From positions 124,001 through 188,000 of the forward strand of contig JADFUC010000159.1 in the NCBI GenBank assembly GCA_019722365.1: 64,000 nt of DNA, in the 5' to 3' direction. Below, in pieces: positions 24,894 through 37,492 of this stretch. The notes beneath the pieces are model-generated. The model was not told the DNA's origin. It did not search any database and saw only the letters and a program-made list of their open reading frames with translations. The first letter of the stretch is position 1. Each line of letters begins with the position of its first letter. Source of the DNA: Lithospermum erythrorhizon. Lineage: Eukaryota > Streptophyta > Magnoliopsida > Boraginales > Boraginaceae. The translations under genes and the position numbers were made by a program.

Positions 24894-26160
24894 CACTACT
24901 AGAAAAATGAGCAAATGTGACATAATTATAAACCTGGTCATTGACAAATGTCGCAACAGGTGACATTACCGCAACGTATCTACCTCGTATCAATAAAACC
25001 CGCAAAAATGGGTAAAAAAGCAGCTAGCAATATAGTGACATTCTCAGGTGGGCATAATAGTTTTCCTAGCAAAAATACTCATGACGTTATCAGGGCATAA
25101 TAATTCTATCCCGCCAAAAACGTCACGTAGTTTTTTGCGGGTAAATATAATGCTACTAAAACGCTGGGCGCCTTTTCCGGTAAACAACATGTCACCGAAC
25201 GCTACGCTTTTATTGAACCGTATTTACATACTCGCGACGCTTACATATTATCTTACAATTTGCTAAGGTGAGAAATCTAATTTTGTTCAGAATGCAATTG
25301 TGACGTTATGTATAATTAAGGCCAACACTAATAACATACTTTTTATAATTTATCAGTATTAATATTAACTAATTTATCATTTTTTCTTGAATGTGGCATT
25401 TATGAGACGTTAGATTTTACTTGAATAAAATTTAAATTATTTAGGAAAAATAATTTAATAGTTTTAAAGTCAGCTATACTTTATCGCTTTAATAATTATT
25501 TTACCTGTTATTTCAAATTAACTTTTATTTAACTCTAATATGCCTCATATCAATATTAACTAAATTTCTTTTTAATTTAAAATTACTTTTTCCTAAAACT
25601 TAGATAAATTTATTATTTGTATGACATTAGATTAAATGTAATAAACATTTAAATTATTTATAAAATTAATTAAATTATTTGTCTCATTAATACGACGTGG
25701 TTGTAAATAATTTATTCATAAATTTTACTTAATCAACAATTTATCAATTATGATATTAATTATATTAATTATGATATAATTTTCTAACGTGGTTGTTCCT
25801 GACGCTTAGTAAATATTTAAATTAAATTAATTTTCTAATGTGGCATGTTTCTGTGACGCTACAATTTTAATTAGCAAAGATCAATTATGATATTAATTTC
25901 AAATTGCTTTTAATCAACAATTTTATATCAATATTTAAAATTAAATTTTAATGTTTTCTAATTTGGGCGGTTATGTGGCGTTAGAAATATTCCTAATTAA
26001 ATTAATATCTCAGTACGTCACATATATGTCAAAAATTCCGTAATCCTTTCATTTTCATTAATATAAAATAAAAATTAAAACAAAAAAAATACACCATACC
26101 TTATTCAACCTAAAGTCTACATATAATTTATTCAAACATTAAAGTCTCCCTAATAAGGTA

Positions 26161-26760
26161 TTAGGTTCTAAATAACGCCATCGAGACCACAAATTGAGAC
26201 CCGAAGGAGATAATCACGATCCAGATCTTCACACAGTAATTCATGATACATTTCAAACTATGAACTCTCCCCATACCATGTTGTTTGCTTGCACAAATTC
26301 CAAATTTGCACCAGTCGGGTAAAAAAATAATTTCTGTGTGTTCTTCATTCTCACTTGTGCCATTTTGAATCTTCACATCAAAATCCTCTATCTAAAACTT
26401 TCAATTTGCAAATTTACTAATAGTTAGAACAACTCGCCATTTACGAGTAAAATCTTTTCGGTATTTACCGTTTCATCAACGACATAATAATATATATATT
26501 AATAACTACACCAAAAATTAAAGTAATTATATAACAAAAGTATATATATATATATTACAAATCGAGGACTTGTAGGTTCCAATAAGCATTCTATAAAACT
26601 ATCAAGCTTAAAGGGTTCAAGGTCATCACTTGGAGGCATTTTGGGAGAAATTTTAGATTGTGGAAGAAATGAATTGTGGAAACCTGGATTATGGAATATC
26701 TCAATTTATAATGGAAAAAAATGTCAAAAACGTTACATACCCGCCCATACATTAACTAAT
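26161..26760. other. Non-repetitive segment within the CACTA element
   Basis: This is the least repetitive part of the element's left half. A 71-residue complement frame (26161-26376) has no recognisable domain. It could be a remnant of the element's accessory (TNPA-type) gene, but nothing in the sequence proves it. Confidence 0.3.
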
Positions 26761-26989
26761 TTAATGCATGTTTTAGCTTCATTTAATGCAGTTTACACCT
26801 AACATATTTATTAAGTTTGAACGTTAATTTGAATCCTCTATGACATGCTTATGAATGCTTCATACATATAAATAGATTTACAATATTCTCAAAAGTGATT
26901 AAAATATTTTATCTTAAAAATTAATATATGACATTTTTGTTAATGCTTAGTAAGATGCATGCCTTTATACATGTCATACTCTTAAAATA

Positions 26990-29580
26990 TTCTAAAATTT
27001 AATCAAAGGATATTAATTATTTATTTAATATTAATAGTGACGTTTTACGGCAAAGCTGAATATTATTATATTTTATAAAATACTTATTTAGCCATTAAGT
27101 ACGTGACGTTATTATGGCGCCGATATTATTATTATAACGGATTTAATTATTTATTTAATATTAATTATGTGACATTTTATGACATGGCTAATATTATATT
27201 TGCAAATTAGTCAATTATATTATACGTGACGTCATTATGACGTTGATATTATTATTATATCCATTTAATTATTTATTTAATATTAATTGTGTGACATTTT
27301 TAAGTTTACATGACTATTATTATTATTATATATTTTATAAATTAATTAATTAATATTAATTGTGACGTTATTAGTATCGAGTATTATTATTAATTATTTA
27401 TTTAATATGAATAAGGTGGGATTTTTCGGCGTGTGTTGAATATTATTATATTTTATAAATTAATTATTTAATATTTATAGTGTGACATTTTTTATGGCGT
27501 GTTGAATATTATTATATTTTATAAATTAATTATTTAATATTGCCTGCGACGCTATTATTGCTGATATTAGTTTATTATATCGATTTAATTATTTATTTAA
27601 TATTAATTGTGTGACGTTTTTACGGCAAGTTGAATATTATTTATATTTTTATAAAATACTTATTTAATATTAAGTATGTGACGTTATTATGGCGTTGATA
27701 TTATTATTATATCGATTTAATTATTTATTTAATATTAATTGCGTGACATTTTTATGACATGGCTAATATTATTATATTTTAAGTAAACAATTAATTAATA
27801 TTATACGTGATTTATTACGACGTTGATATTATTATTATATCCAATAATTATTTATTTAATATTAATTGTGTGACATTTTACGACATGACTATTATTATTA
27901 TATTTTATAAATTAATTAATTAATATTAATTGTGTGACGTTATTAGTATTGATATTATTATTAATTATTTATTTAATATGAATAGTGTGACGCTTTTTAT
28001 GGCGTGTTGAATATTATTATATTTTATAAATTAATTATTTAATATTAATAGTGTGACATTTTTATATGGTTAATATTATTATATTTTTATAAATTAATTA
28101 TTTAATATTAAGTGATATTATGGCGTTGGATATTATTATTATCGATGACTAGTTTATTTAATATTAATTGTGTGACATTTTTATGACATGGCTATTATTA
28201 TATCGCTCCTTTATAAATTAATTAATTAATATTATTGGACGTTATTATGGCGCCGACATTATTATTTAATTATTTATTTAATATTAATAGTGTGACGCTT
28301 ATAATGGGCGTATTAAATATTATTTATATTTTATAAATTAATTATTTAATATTAAGCGCGATGCTATTATGGCGCCGATATTATTATTATATCGATTTAA
28401 TTATTTATTTAATATTAATTCTGTGACATTTTATGACATGTATAATATTATTATATTTTATGTACCAATTAATTAATATTATGTGTGTGGACGTTATTAT
28501 GGCGTTGACATTATTATTAATTATTTATTTAATATTAAATAGTATGACGCTTTTTATGGCGTGTCGGATATTATTATATTTTATAAATTAAATATTTAAT
28601 ATTAAGTGCATGACAAGACATTATTTATATTATTATTATATTTTATTTAATTATTTATTTAATATTAATCAGGTGACATTTTTATGGTACGGCATTATTA
28701 TTATATTTTATAAATTAATTCATTAATATTGCCAGACGTTATTATGGCGTTGATATTATTATTAATTATTTATTTAATATTAATAGTAATTTTTATGGCG
28801 TGTTGGATATTATTATATTTTATAAAATTAATTTATTTAATATTGCTGGACGTTATTATGGCGCTGATATTATTATTATATCGATTTAATTATTATTTAA
28901 TATTAATTGCATTTTTATGACATGGCTATTATTATATTTTTTAAATTAATTAATTAATATTATGTGTGTGACGCATATGGCGCTTTCGACATTATTATTA
29001 ATTATTTATTTAATATTAATAGTGGACGCTTATATGGCGTGTTGAATATTATTATATTTTATAAATTAATTAATTAATATTAATGGTGTGACGTTATTAT
29101 GGCGTTTATATTATTATTATATCGATTTAATTATTTATTTAATATTAATTGTGTGACATTTTTATGACATGCTAATAATATTATATTTTTTAAATTAATT
29201 AATTAATATTATGCGTGTGACGCATTATGGCGCCATATTATTATTAATTATTTATTTAATATTAATAGTATGACGCTTTTACGGGCGTGGTTGATATTAT
29301 ATTTTATAAATTAAATATTTAATATTAAGTGTAATGACGTTATTATGGCCGATATTATTATTATAATGATTTAATTATTTATTTAATATTAATTATGGAC
29401 ATTTTATGACATGGCTAATATTATTATATTTATAAATTAATTAATTAATATTATGTTGACGTTATTATGGCGCTGACATTATTATTAATTATTTATTTAA
29501 TATTAATAGTATGACGCTTTTATGGCGCGTTGGGATATTATTATATTTTATAAATTAAATATTTAATATTAAGTGTACGA
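26990..29580. repeat. Higher-order satellite of 50-65 bp units carrying TGACGTTATTATGGCG / TGACATTTTTATGACATG
   Basis: About 40 units are present. Each starts with GTGACG or GTGACA, continues TT(A)TTATGGCG or TTTTTATGACATG, then an AT-rich part built of ATATTATTATTAT, TTAATTATTTATTTAATATTAA or TTATAAATTAATTAATTAAT. In the right half four unit types alternate in fixed order (A with ATCGATTT, B with GACATGGC, C short, D with GCGTGTTGGATA). Type A starts recur near 28355, 28608, 28848, 29089 and 29333, giving a higher-order period of about 240-250 bases. The left half is less regular. There is no coding potential. Confidence 0.85.
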
Positions 29581-29989
29581 CGTCAGAATTTACAATTTCC
29601 TAAAGCCCAAGATGGGGAATTAAATGGGGTTGCAAAAGAACGTTATCGAGCATGATTTGAGCATAATTCTATTTATTCCTCTCGATTCTACTTCACTATA
29701 CAAGTCAAGGGCCTTAGTACTTTTGTTCTGAGCTTCGATTATTGAACACTTCAGAATTCTCGAACACTTGATGTTGCACACTCCAATTCAAGTGGAGTAC
29801 CATGATACGACATCGAGGACACTTATCCCTAAATGAGTCCTCGATCAAAAGTGGATCAAAATGGTTAATACCAATTTTATACAACACTTCCGAAAATTAT
29901 GTAAGTTACTAGTTTTACAATGCTTTTAACTACTTAAATTACATTTATATTACATTTCAAGTTGTGGTTAAATTATTATAAAACTAATC

Positions 29990-30740
29990 GATGCACGGAT
30001 AAAAGCTTCTAGGTGCAACATATCATGGAGAATGCCGACCAACGACTATTTACCTTGGCTCTGGTCCACGGCGGAAATCAATACCATGCGGGTACCTGCT
30101 AATAAATGGATACTACTGGCCATTTAAACGCGCAGGGCAATGTCGACAAATAATAGTGGTGTTTGTGTGAAAGGGTCTTCGTATTCAGATAGTGAGCATG
30201 TTGATTACTACGGAGTTCTTCAAGAAATATGGGAGTTGAGATATAACGGTTTGAACGAGACAGTTGTCTTATTCAAGTGTCATTGGTTCGATACCAAGAG
30301 GTGGATGCGGGTGCACCCTAAGACCGGAATCGTGCAAATAAAAAGCAAGGGAAAAGGTTTACAATCAGATGATATTTTTATCCTTGCCTCACAGGCACAA
30401 CAAGTGTTCTACATCGACTATGTGTGTCGATGATAAGAAACATCTTGAATGGGTGGTCAGATCAAAAACATTTGGTGGGGGCGAGCCTAATTGATCTTCG
30501 AATTAATATTCAAGAAGATGGCGATGTTTAGTTCTTTCAAGAAGAAGAGCAACCAAAGGCTAACAATTCGCTCAACCAACAATGGGAAATAGATAATGCA
30601 TATTCTTGCGGACAATGGGAAAATATGATTTCATGACGATGACTAAGTCCCGCTATTATTTACATAAATGAAGATAATGAGGTAAAAAGTGATTACTTAA
30701 TGATGACGATGATGAGAATGACGAGAATTATTAGTGCACG
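29990..30740 (+). pseudogene. CACTA TNP2 transposase C-terminal region (DUF4216), degenerate
   Basis: The open frame 30140-30433 contains NSGVCVKG, YYGVLQEIWELRYNG, VVLFKCHWFD and LASQAQQVFYID in the order seen in DUF4216, the C-terminal domain found in plant CACTA TNP2-type transposases. Upstream in another frame LINGYYWPFKRAGQC resembles the preceding INGYRFHT segment of that family. After a frameshift at about 30430 DDKKHLEWVVRSK continues the match, and an Asp/Glu-rich tail (LLNDDDDENDENY) follows near 30690. The catalytic Transposase_21 region is absent. Stops and frameshifts make it non-functional. Confidence 0.85.
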
Positions 30741-31300
30741 TTATCTAATAATATAATGTATTATGTACTTATTTAATATTTATTTTATAAAATGAGTTAT
30801 TTGATATATGTATTACATAATTTGAGGAATATTGGTGTAAGGAGTCATATCTATTAGTGGAGTTTCATTCGCTCGGTATTGTATTTGAAAGAATTTTGGT
30901 ATCTATGTCGCTTGTGTGACGCTCTACCATTTAATTTATTTAATATAAAGATATGATATCACATTTTTTGTGACGCCGTGATAATAATTTGTATTAAAAT
31001 CAAAGTATTTTATGATTTCATTTTGTCTAAGTCGCTTTTATGACGCTCTAAGATTAAATTTATTAAATATAAAGATATCATATGACATTTTGGCAACGTT
31101 ATAATAATTAATTTATTTATAACAAAGTATTTTATGATTTAATTTTTTCCCTATGTCGCTTTTATGAGGTTTTAGATTTAATTTATTAATATAAAGATAT
31201 TGTACGACATTTCTCGCGTGACGCTATACTCATTTTCAGAAATATCATAATTTTTGTATGACATTTGTGTGGACGTGGTTAGTTTATTTGGGACAAAAAT

Positions 31301-32440
31301 TTTGACTAAGCGGGAAAGAAAAGGCTTTGGAAGGAGAATGGGGAGACTTTTATGTTTCATGAATTACTCAATAAGTAATTTTGTCCTGTACAATTATGAA
31401 ATTAGACGATGATAAACAAACAAGATATCTTTGCCTAAGAATTTACGAGTACTATCAAATAAATACTCAAATCATGCGGATGATTTTATTACATTATGTA
31501 TCATCTTTATTTACAGTTTGTATAATAATAGTCTATGTTATATATGACACTTATTTTCCTTAAAAAAATGAATTATTTCGTACTTTATAAAAATAAACAA
31601 GACACATGTTACGATTTTAACATACACTAAGAAAGAATGTCAGTGTAACACATATCTATTCCCAAAACTCATGAGACTTGAAAGTTTTGATAGAGCAGAA
31701 TCAATGATCGTCATTGTTGTGTGAAGAAAAGCTTGAGAATTATTTGAGAAGAAAAATGGAGAAAAACGATTAAGAAATGAGAGAGAAATGTGCAACTGAA
31801 TTTTTTATTTCACATAAATGAACCAGTTACATTGTTATCATCCTTTTATACAATCAGCTATTAACAACCAATCAACAACCAACAGCTCACTAACTATGCC
31901 ACCTAGCTAAGTGAATTGTACATTACTCAGCTTTGACTATTTTTAGGCTGAGCCCCAATTGGATTGTCACTAAATTAATCTTCAATGATCGATGAGTAGA
32001 ACAACCAGATTTATTAATTGGATCAGCACAACAAGGCCACTCATACTTCTCTCCCGCCACATCGCCTTAAGCGACTCTAAATAACACCCACTTTTACCAA
32101 TTATAGGTGTCATTCGTGGTGTCAAATTATTTCCTTCCATATCACTCCAACATATACCCTACCATATTTTTCTATTTCTCTTTATTTATTTCATATATAT
32201 AATTATTAAATTTAATAATACAATAAAATAATATTATAATTTTTAAAAATATATATTTTTAATATTTTTAATATTTTAATTATTTTTAAAATATTTTAAT
32301 AATTTTTAATATTTTTTTTATCATATATATTTTAAAAGTAGTATTTTTAATAGTATATATATTTTTTTGAATTTCAAAATCCCATAATATTTTAATACAC
32401 AAATAATATTAATTTTTTTTAAAAATAACACACAATATTA
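31301..32440. other. Gene-free interval with a possible LTR fragment
   Basis: 31740-31990 read on the complement contains ATAAAAGGATGATAACAATG followed by a U5-like CATTTCTCTCTCATTTCTTA, resembling the promoter/leader part of a Copia LTR. No partner LTR, primer-binding site or coding region is seen. 32150-32400 is almost pure A/T. Confidence 0.35.
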
Positions 32441-33569
32441 TTCATCACTGAACTTGAGTACATACATAATAAGAAAACATACATAAATTATTGAAAACAT
32501 ACAATAAACACACAATAAAACATAGTTTTATGGGCGATCCGCTTTAAGTTTCGAAAATCAAGAGAAAAGTGATTAAAAGAAGAAATAAAAAAGGTGTAAA
32601 AACTTGATTTTTTGTGTCCAAATGACACAAACCTAGTCTCTATTTATGTGAGCTCTAAAAATAAAAATAGTGGTGTAATTTTTTTTTTTTGCTTAATTAT
32701 CAGGCAAAAACAATTTTAAAAATATGTAAAAAAACAACGGTGTTTAGCGCCACGTGTCGAGCGAGCCGCAGCCTTACCATGCTCTATTAATGCATGAAAT
32801 GGGCAATCCTTTTTTGTTTTTTTTTATTTTGTGGGACCCACTGGCGGTGTTAAAATCGATTGCTCCCCCGGACCAAATTTTGATCCCGTCCCACCGCGCC
32901 AAATTTGACACTCAATCGATCCTCTCACAAACGATCCCTCGACACCCTAATTGATCCTCGCCACATAAATTTTATATTCCATCAAGACTTACCTATCCTA
33001 GCTTCTTTTTTTTGAAATGATACATATTCTAGCTTCAGTGGGTTGACTAATCAAGAGTTTAAACACCTTAAAACTTTTTTTTATGTCAAATGACTGATCC
33101 ATACATTCATCAACTTATCTTTTTGTAATGTCTAACATAGATGAATAAGGTAGATTCCTCCGTGTCATTCAGGAGCCAATTAAAGGTTTCCCTTCAATTT
33201 ATTATTGGATACAATCCTATCCTAGATAATAATAGGAAAATGATTGATTTTCAAGATGTTTGCCATCCATTAATTAGTTCATATAACCTAATCCTGCCGT
33301 AAATAATCGGGTAAATGATTGGTTTTCCAAGATATGTCATTATTCATAAATGTTCATTTTTTTTTAAAATTGAATCAAAATAAATTTTAGAAGTCAATGG
33401 AGTTAATCGAATAAGCTCCAATGGAACTAGCTCTATGCTAGTGACTGTATGTTCAGATTCGAAACTCATCTTAATTGCTAATTGTAGAAAAAATATTTTA
33501 GAAGCTCAAAAACGAGTTTCAAAGGTATACATTTGAATTAATTTCTAAGGTATACATTTAATAACGATA
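32441..33569. other. Gene-free interval and left flank of the first SPH-type duplicate
   Basis: 32700-32960 is GC-richer and includes CCACGTGTCG (a G-box core), but no gene follows it. From about 33225 the sequence (TAATAGGAAAATGATTGATT, TTCAAGATGTTTG) is repeated at 35930. At 33411-33485 a tRNA-derived SINE relic with a B-box-like TTCAGATTCGAAACTC is also found in the second copy. Confidence 0.4.
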
Positions 33570-33958
33570 ATGGCTCGTCGTGAATCTCCGTAGTCATATC
33601 AATTTTGGATACTGGCATTTTTGTTTGTTCATGAAGCATGGCAGCGTTTTAGAAAAATATTATATTTATATTGAAAACCAGATTCATGGAGGTCCCTTGG
33701 CAATTTGCATTTAAGGGCGAGATGCCAATAAAAACAATGATATTGGATTGCATCTACTTCCTTTTAACGGAGTCTTTCAGTTGGCATTTTATGTAGAGAT
33801 TTTTGGGATACTACTACCCTTTGCGCACCTTTTACTGGGGGTGATAAAAGGGCAGTCATAGGGATGTTTTCTATGCTAAATGGCATAAAATTGATAAGTG
33901 TCTTCCCATTAGGATGTCGTTGATTGCAGCACCAGATGATATATATTATACTGAGTAA
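33570..33958 (+). pseudogene. S1-type self-incompatibility homologue (SPH) pseudogene, copy A
   Basis: Aligned to copy B, this block starts at an ATG but meets a stop codon within nine codons. The signal-peptide hydrophobic core survives in another frame. Further on NDIGLHLLPFNGVFQWHF is clear; this is the conserved G-h-L-P-x-x-G-x-x-x-W-x-F centre of plant self-incompatibility protein S1 homologues, which are small secreted proteins. Two stops and several indels follow (near the GDKKAV equivalent). The 3' sequence TGCAGCACCAGATG and the flank to about 34370 match copies B and C. Confidence 0.75.
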
Positions 33959-35732
33959 CGGTTGAAGTAAGACATACATGGGTTAACGGTGGAGAAATTA
34001 GGAGACATGAGGAAGCAATCGGTTCTTCCTAAAATTTTAAAAATTATATTTTTACTATAAAAATGTAATTTTAATATTTATTTATTTAAAAATTAAAGCT
34101 TATTCGCCCCTCTCTAATTTTTTATATATTTTTCTTCACGATATAATATTAATTACTTTCTCCTATAAAAAATTTCCTCGATTCTATCATCATGTTAAAA
34201 AGACAGACTGAAAAAACCAGTAAATTGTGCCAATTGTTAGAAGTAATTTATAAGATACACATATAGTGAATAACATTATATTGTGTATCTTTAAATTTAT
34301 GAGGCTATACTTCAATTATTTTCTTGTAAACATAATGTTAGTTACATAATAGGAAGGTTTGTAATGTCTTTCTCCTATACTCAAAGGATTACTTTTAATT
34401 TGTATGAACAACTATTTTGATCAACCATGTATAAACTTTGATCTGTATATGTTAAAATATACTATCATATATATAAATACAATATTATATTTCTATTTTC
34501 ACTACCCAATCCGGAAATATTTTGTAGACAAGTCATATGCCCCCTTATCATTAATAACGCTAGTTGCTAACTATTGGAGTAAGGCATATTATATAGTGTG
34601 ATGAAGTTGCCTTACGGCGAACATTTACTGTGGACTCTAAACCTATACCACATGATATAGACCGAGATAAGAGAGACCGATGATTTGCATTGGGAGAAAA
34701 TATATTATTTCTTTAGTTGATGCTTACTCATTAATACAAAATTTTGCTACTAATATAAATAACAGTGTCTGATTAGATACACAAATAACAACCTAATATA
34801 TTTGTACTAATTTAAAAAAATTATAATAATTTTATATTATAAATTGGGTGATTGAGATTTAAAATGCTGAGATTAAATTTGAGAGAATTAGAAATATAAT
34901 AACTTAGATTAATGAACTTTACACTTCAACAAGCGATAAAGCATTAATTTCAATTTTAGTATACAGATGGATAAAATAACGAAGAAGTAATATCATAATC
35001 AAGAATAAAGTATAAACATAACTATAATTGAAGAGAAGTGTGACAGAATATTAAGAGAAAATATTCTTGTAATTCTTGGCTCTATCTCATACATCACACG
35101 AGAAAATATAATTGGTTGCCTGACTGAACATCAATTGATGTGAATAAATTATGTATTTATAGTGAATTATGAGATATACGTATAATACAACTAGAATATG
35201 ACTTGATATGATATGATATACAACCTATTGATAATTATCTACACAATAAAATTAAATACTCCATACAATATAACAACTCATCATGAGTAGGAAATAAAAC
35301 CAGCTTACACACGGCTGACTCTCTAGAGTTTCTGCACGACTCGACTAGAGTCCTAACTGATCGAGTCGAATTCCAATTCATGTTCAAACCTAATATACAT
35401 TTATATATTGACGAGTGTCATTTTCAATGAACATATACATTCTTTCATAAATAGGGTGTACTCTATATCACCTTCTATAACACATGTATACAATGACGTA
35501 AATTCTGAATATAAATGCTATAAAGTTGATTCTATGCAGACCACCAATAACATAGTTTAGAAGGGAATCAAGGGAGCAACCCACTTCCAAATTTGAAAAT
35601 TTTAAAATGTAGTATCCAACTATAAGTTATTATTGATCCTCCCTTAATAATGAAAAAATAATTTAATTAAATTTAATATTTTTGCTCACACCACTTATTT
35701 CAAGCTTCTACCACTCATTCCAATACAAGTTC
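33959..35732. other. Duplicated non-coding flank between SPH copy A and the promoter copy
   Basis: 34250-34370 (GATACACATATAGTGAATAACATTAT..., ATAATAGGAAGGTTTG) repeats at 37565-37690 and 47230-47350. 34840-34990 (GAGAGAATTAG, ATAATAACTT, GGATAAAATAA) repeats at 50355-50480. No gene is seen. Confidence 0.5.
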
Positions 35733-35900
35733 GAGAGCGCCTTCATAATAAACCGAAGCACGGGGGCTGAAAACATTGTTCAAATTTTAGACTGTTGGGA
35801 TCCGTTATTTAACGACACATTAACGAAGCTACTATATTTTGTAAACAAAAAAGTTGAAAAACCCACTTATTACCTCATACAAAAATCCAGAAAATACGGC
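35733..35900 (+). repeat. Duplicate of the upstream region of the glutaredoxin-like gene
   Basis: The phrases GCGCCTTCATAATAAAC, TTGTTCAAATTTT, ACACATTAACG, ACTATATTTT and AACAAAAAAGTTGAAAA occur in the same order at 51427-51555, immediately upstream of the glutaredoxin-like gene. The coding sequence is not present here: similarity ends near 35900 and an SPH-type flank starts at 35930. Confidence 0.8.
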
Positions 35901-37133
35901 AAAGTTGTTTACGATCCTACCTGTAGATAATAGGAAAAATGATTGATTTTCAAGATGTTTGACATCAATTTATTAGTGGATATTTAACCTAAATCATATC
36001 CTAAATAACCGGAAAATGATTGGTTTTTCAAGATCCGCTATTAGATACACTATTATACCGCATTGCATTGCCTTCCTCATAAGAAATTATTTTATTATTT
36101 TTATAATAAAATTTATAAATTTAAAAAAAATTAAAAAACTCTAAAAGAAATAAGATGAAAAGTTATCATGGTAAAATAAAGATAAAGCAAAATCAGAAAC
36201 AACTTTTTATTTTGTCTCAGAATAATTACGGAGTATTTACTTAGTAGATAATATTTATGTGAGTGGGGCCATGAGAATTTATTCATAATTGCCACACCCA
36301 CGGTAAGAAGTTTACTACAAAATAAAAAAATAAAAAATTATCGGCTGCAGAAAATAAGAATACATTACCTCGGGCTTCACTGTAAACTGCCAACCTACCC
36401 TCGTGACATTATATATAGTATGCATAATATAAAGATCCCCCTTTTGGTTGGATTTGGAGTGTCCGATCTTCGTAGTCGTAAATGCTGAAATGAACTCCAA
36501 TCGTTGGATCGATCCTTTTATTTCACTTCTTGTGAATATCAGGTTTGGGTATATGAAGTTCGACTAACATATTTTTCTTCTACTTTTTTGTTTGTTTGCA
36601 GGTTTCATATGTGAAGTTCTGGATATAAAGAGAATCAATTTAGTTGTCTCTTGGCTCGGTAACTTGGATGGCAGTGGTTTGGTTTCACCACCACATGCAA
36701 CCAGTTGCAGCCATGGTGTTGTTTTTGGGAAATAAATATTTTAATATTTGTGACAATTTGCTTGTTTTTGGAATAATTGTCATTTGTTGATTTACATCGG
36801 TTGAAACTGTGGCCTCCTTCTGAACCGTGAGCCTTGCAGCTAGTTTTAGGCTTTTAAGCACCGTCGCTAGACGGGCAGCCCAACTAGTTATTTATAAATA
36901 TTCACTTTTTCTTAGAAATTGAATTGAAATTGAATTAAAATAAACTTTAGAAGGTGAATCAGTTAATCAAACAACCTAGTGGAACTAGCTAGATCATGCT
37001 AGTCACCAGAAGGTTTCCGGTTCGAAGCTCATCTCATCGCTAATTGTCAAATAAAAATATTTTAGAAGCTCAAAAACATAGTTTCAGGTATACATTTGAA
37101 CTAGTTTCTAAGGTATACATTTGAATAACGATA

Positions 37134-37492
37134 ATGGCTGGTCGAATCTCCCTAAAAGAGATATCAATTTTGATGTTGGCATTTTTGTTTGTTCATGAAG
37201 TTAATGGCAACATTTTAGAACACCATCGAATTGTCCTCAAAATTTGCATTTGAGGATGAAAGGCCAATCAAAATGGGATAATATTGGATTGAAATCACTT
37301 CCTTTTAACGGAGAATTCGCTTGGCATTTTACTATAGGTTTTTGGAACAATACTAAATATTGGTGCACCTTTCTCTGGGGAGATAAAAAGGCAGTCTTAA
37401 ATGTTTTCTATGGTAGATGGAACAGCCATGATAGTGTCCCATTAGGGATGTCACTGTTGCAGCACCAGATGGTATATATCATACTGGAGTAA
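37134..37492 (+). pseudogene. S1-type self-incompatibility homologue (SPH), copy B, one frameshift
   Basis: S1 homologues are secreted proteins of about 120-150 residues known from Papaver self-incompatibility, with many plant paralogues of unknown role. The ATG at 37134 opens a signal peptide (MAGRISLKEISILMLAFLFV, then HEVNG). The frame then ends in stops at about 37253. The next frame over (from about 37235) continues LHLRMKGQSKWDNIGLKSLP, FNGEFAWHFTIGFW, TKYWCTFLWGDKKAVLNVFY, and ends at 37492. The expected cysteine of the LxVHCKS motif is not seen in LHLRMKGQ, while the second (YWCTF) is kept. One indel separates otherwise complete coding sequence, so this is a recent pseudogene or a sequencing error. 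Confidence 0.8.

Larger units (their letters stand above)
24894..31300 (+). mobile_element. CACTA (En/Spm-like) transposon, right end not found
   Basis: The left edge is CACTACTAGAAAAATG (24894-24909), the terminal sequence typical of plant CACTA elements. Degenerate subterminal motifs of the TGTGACAT/TGACGTTAT type begin within 35 bases and recur to about 31290. At about 30000-30700 there is a TNP2 transposase C-terminal region (DUF4216). The interior between 26990 and 29580 is a satellite built from units carrying the same TGACG/TGACA words. The mirrored right terminus (CTAGTAGTG) was not found, so the element is truncated or its end has decayed. The right limit given is where the subterminal motif stops. 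Known of the family: the TNPA protein binds subterminal motifs and TNP2 binds the terminal inverted repeat. That these particular words are binding sites is inference. Confidence 0.7.

Noticed and set aside
26990..29580. CRISPR-like array
   Set aside because: Units are head-to-tail and diverged throughout with no unique spacers, and the context is a plant transposon.
35682..35930. 82-residue plus-strand frame
   Set aside because: It overlaps the duplicate of the glutaredoxin-like gene's promoter, which is non-coding at the original site.
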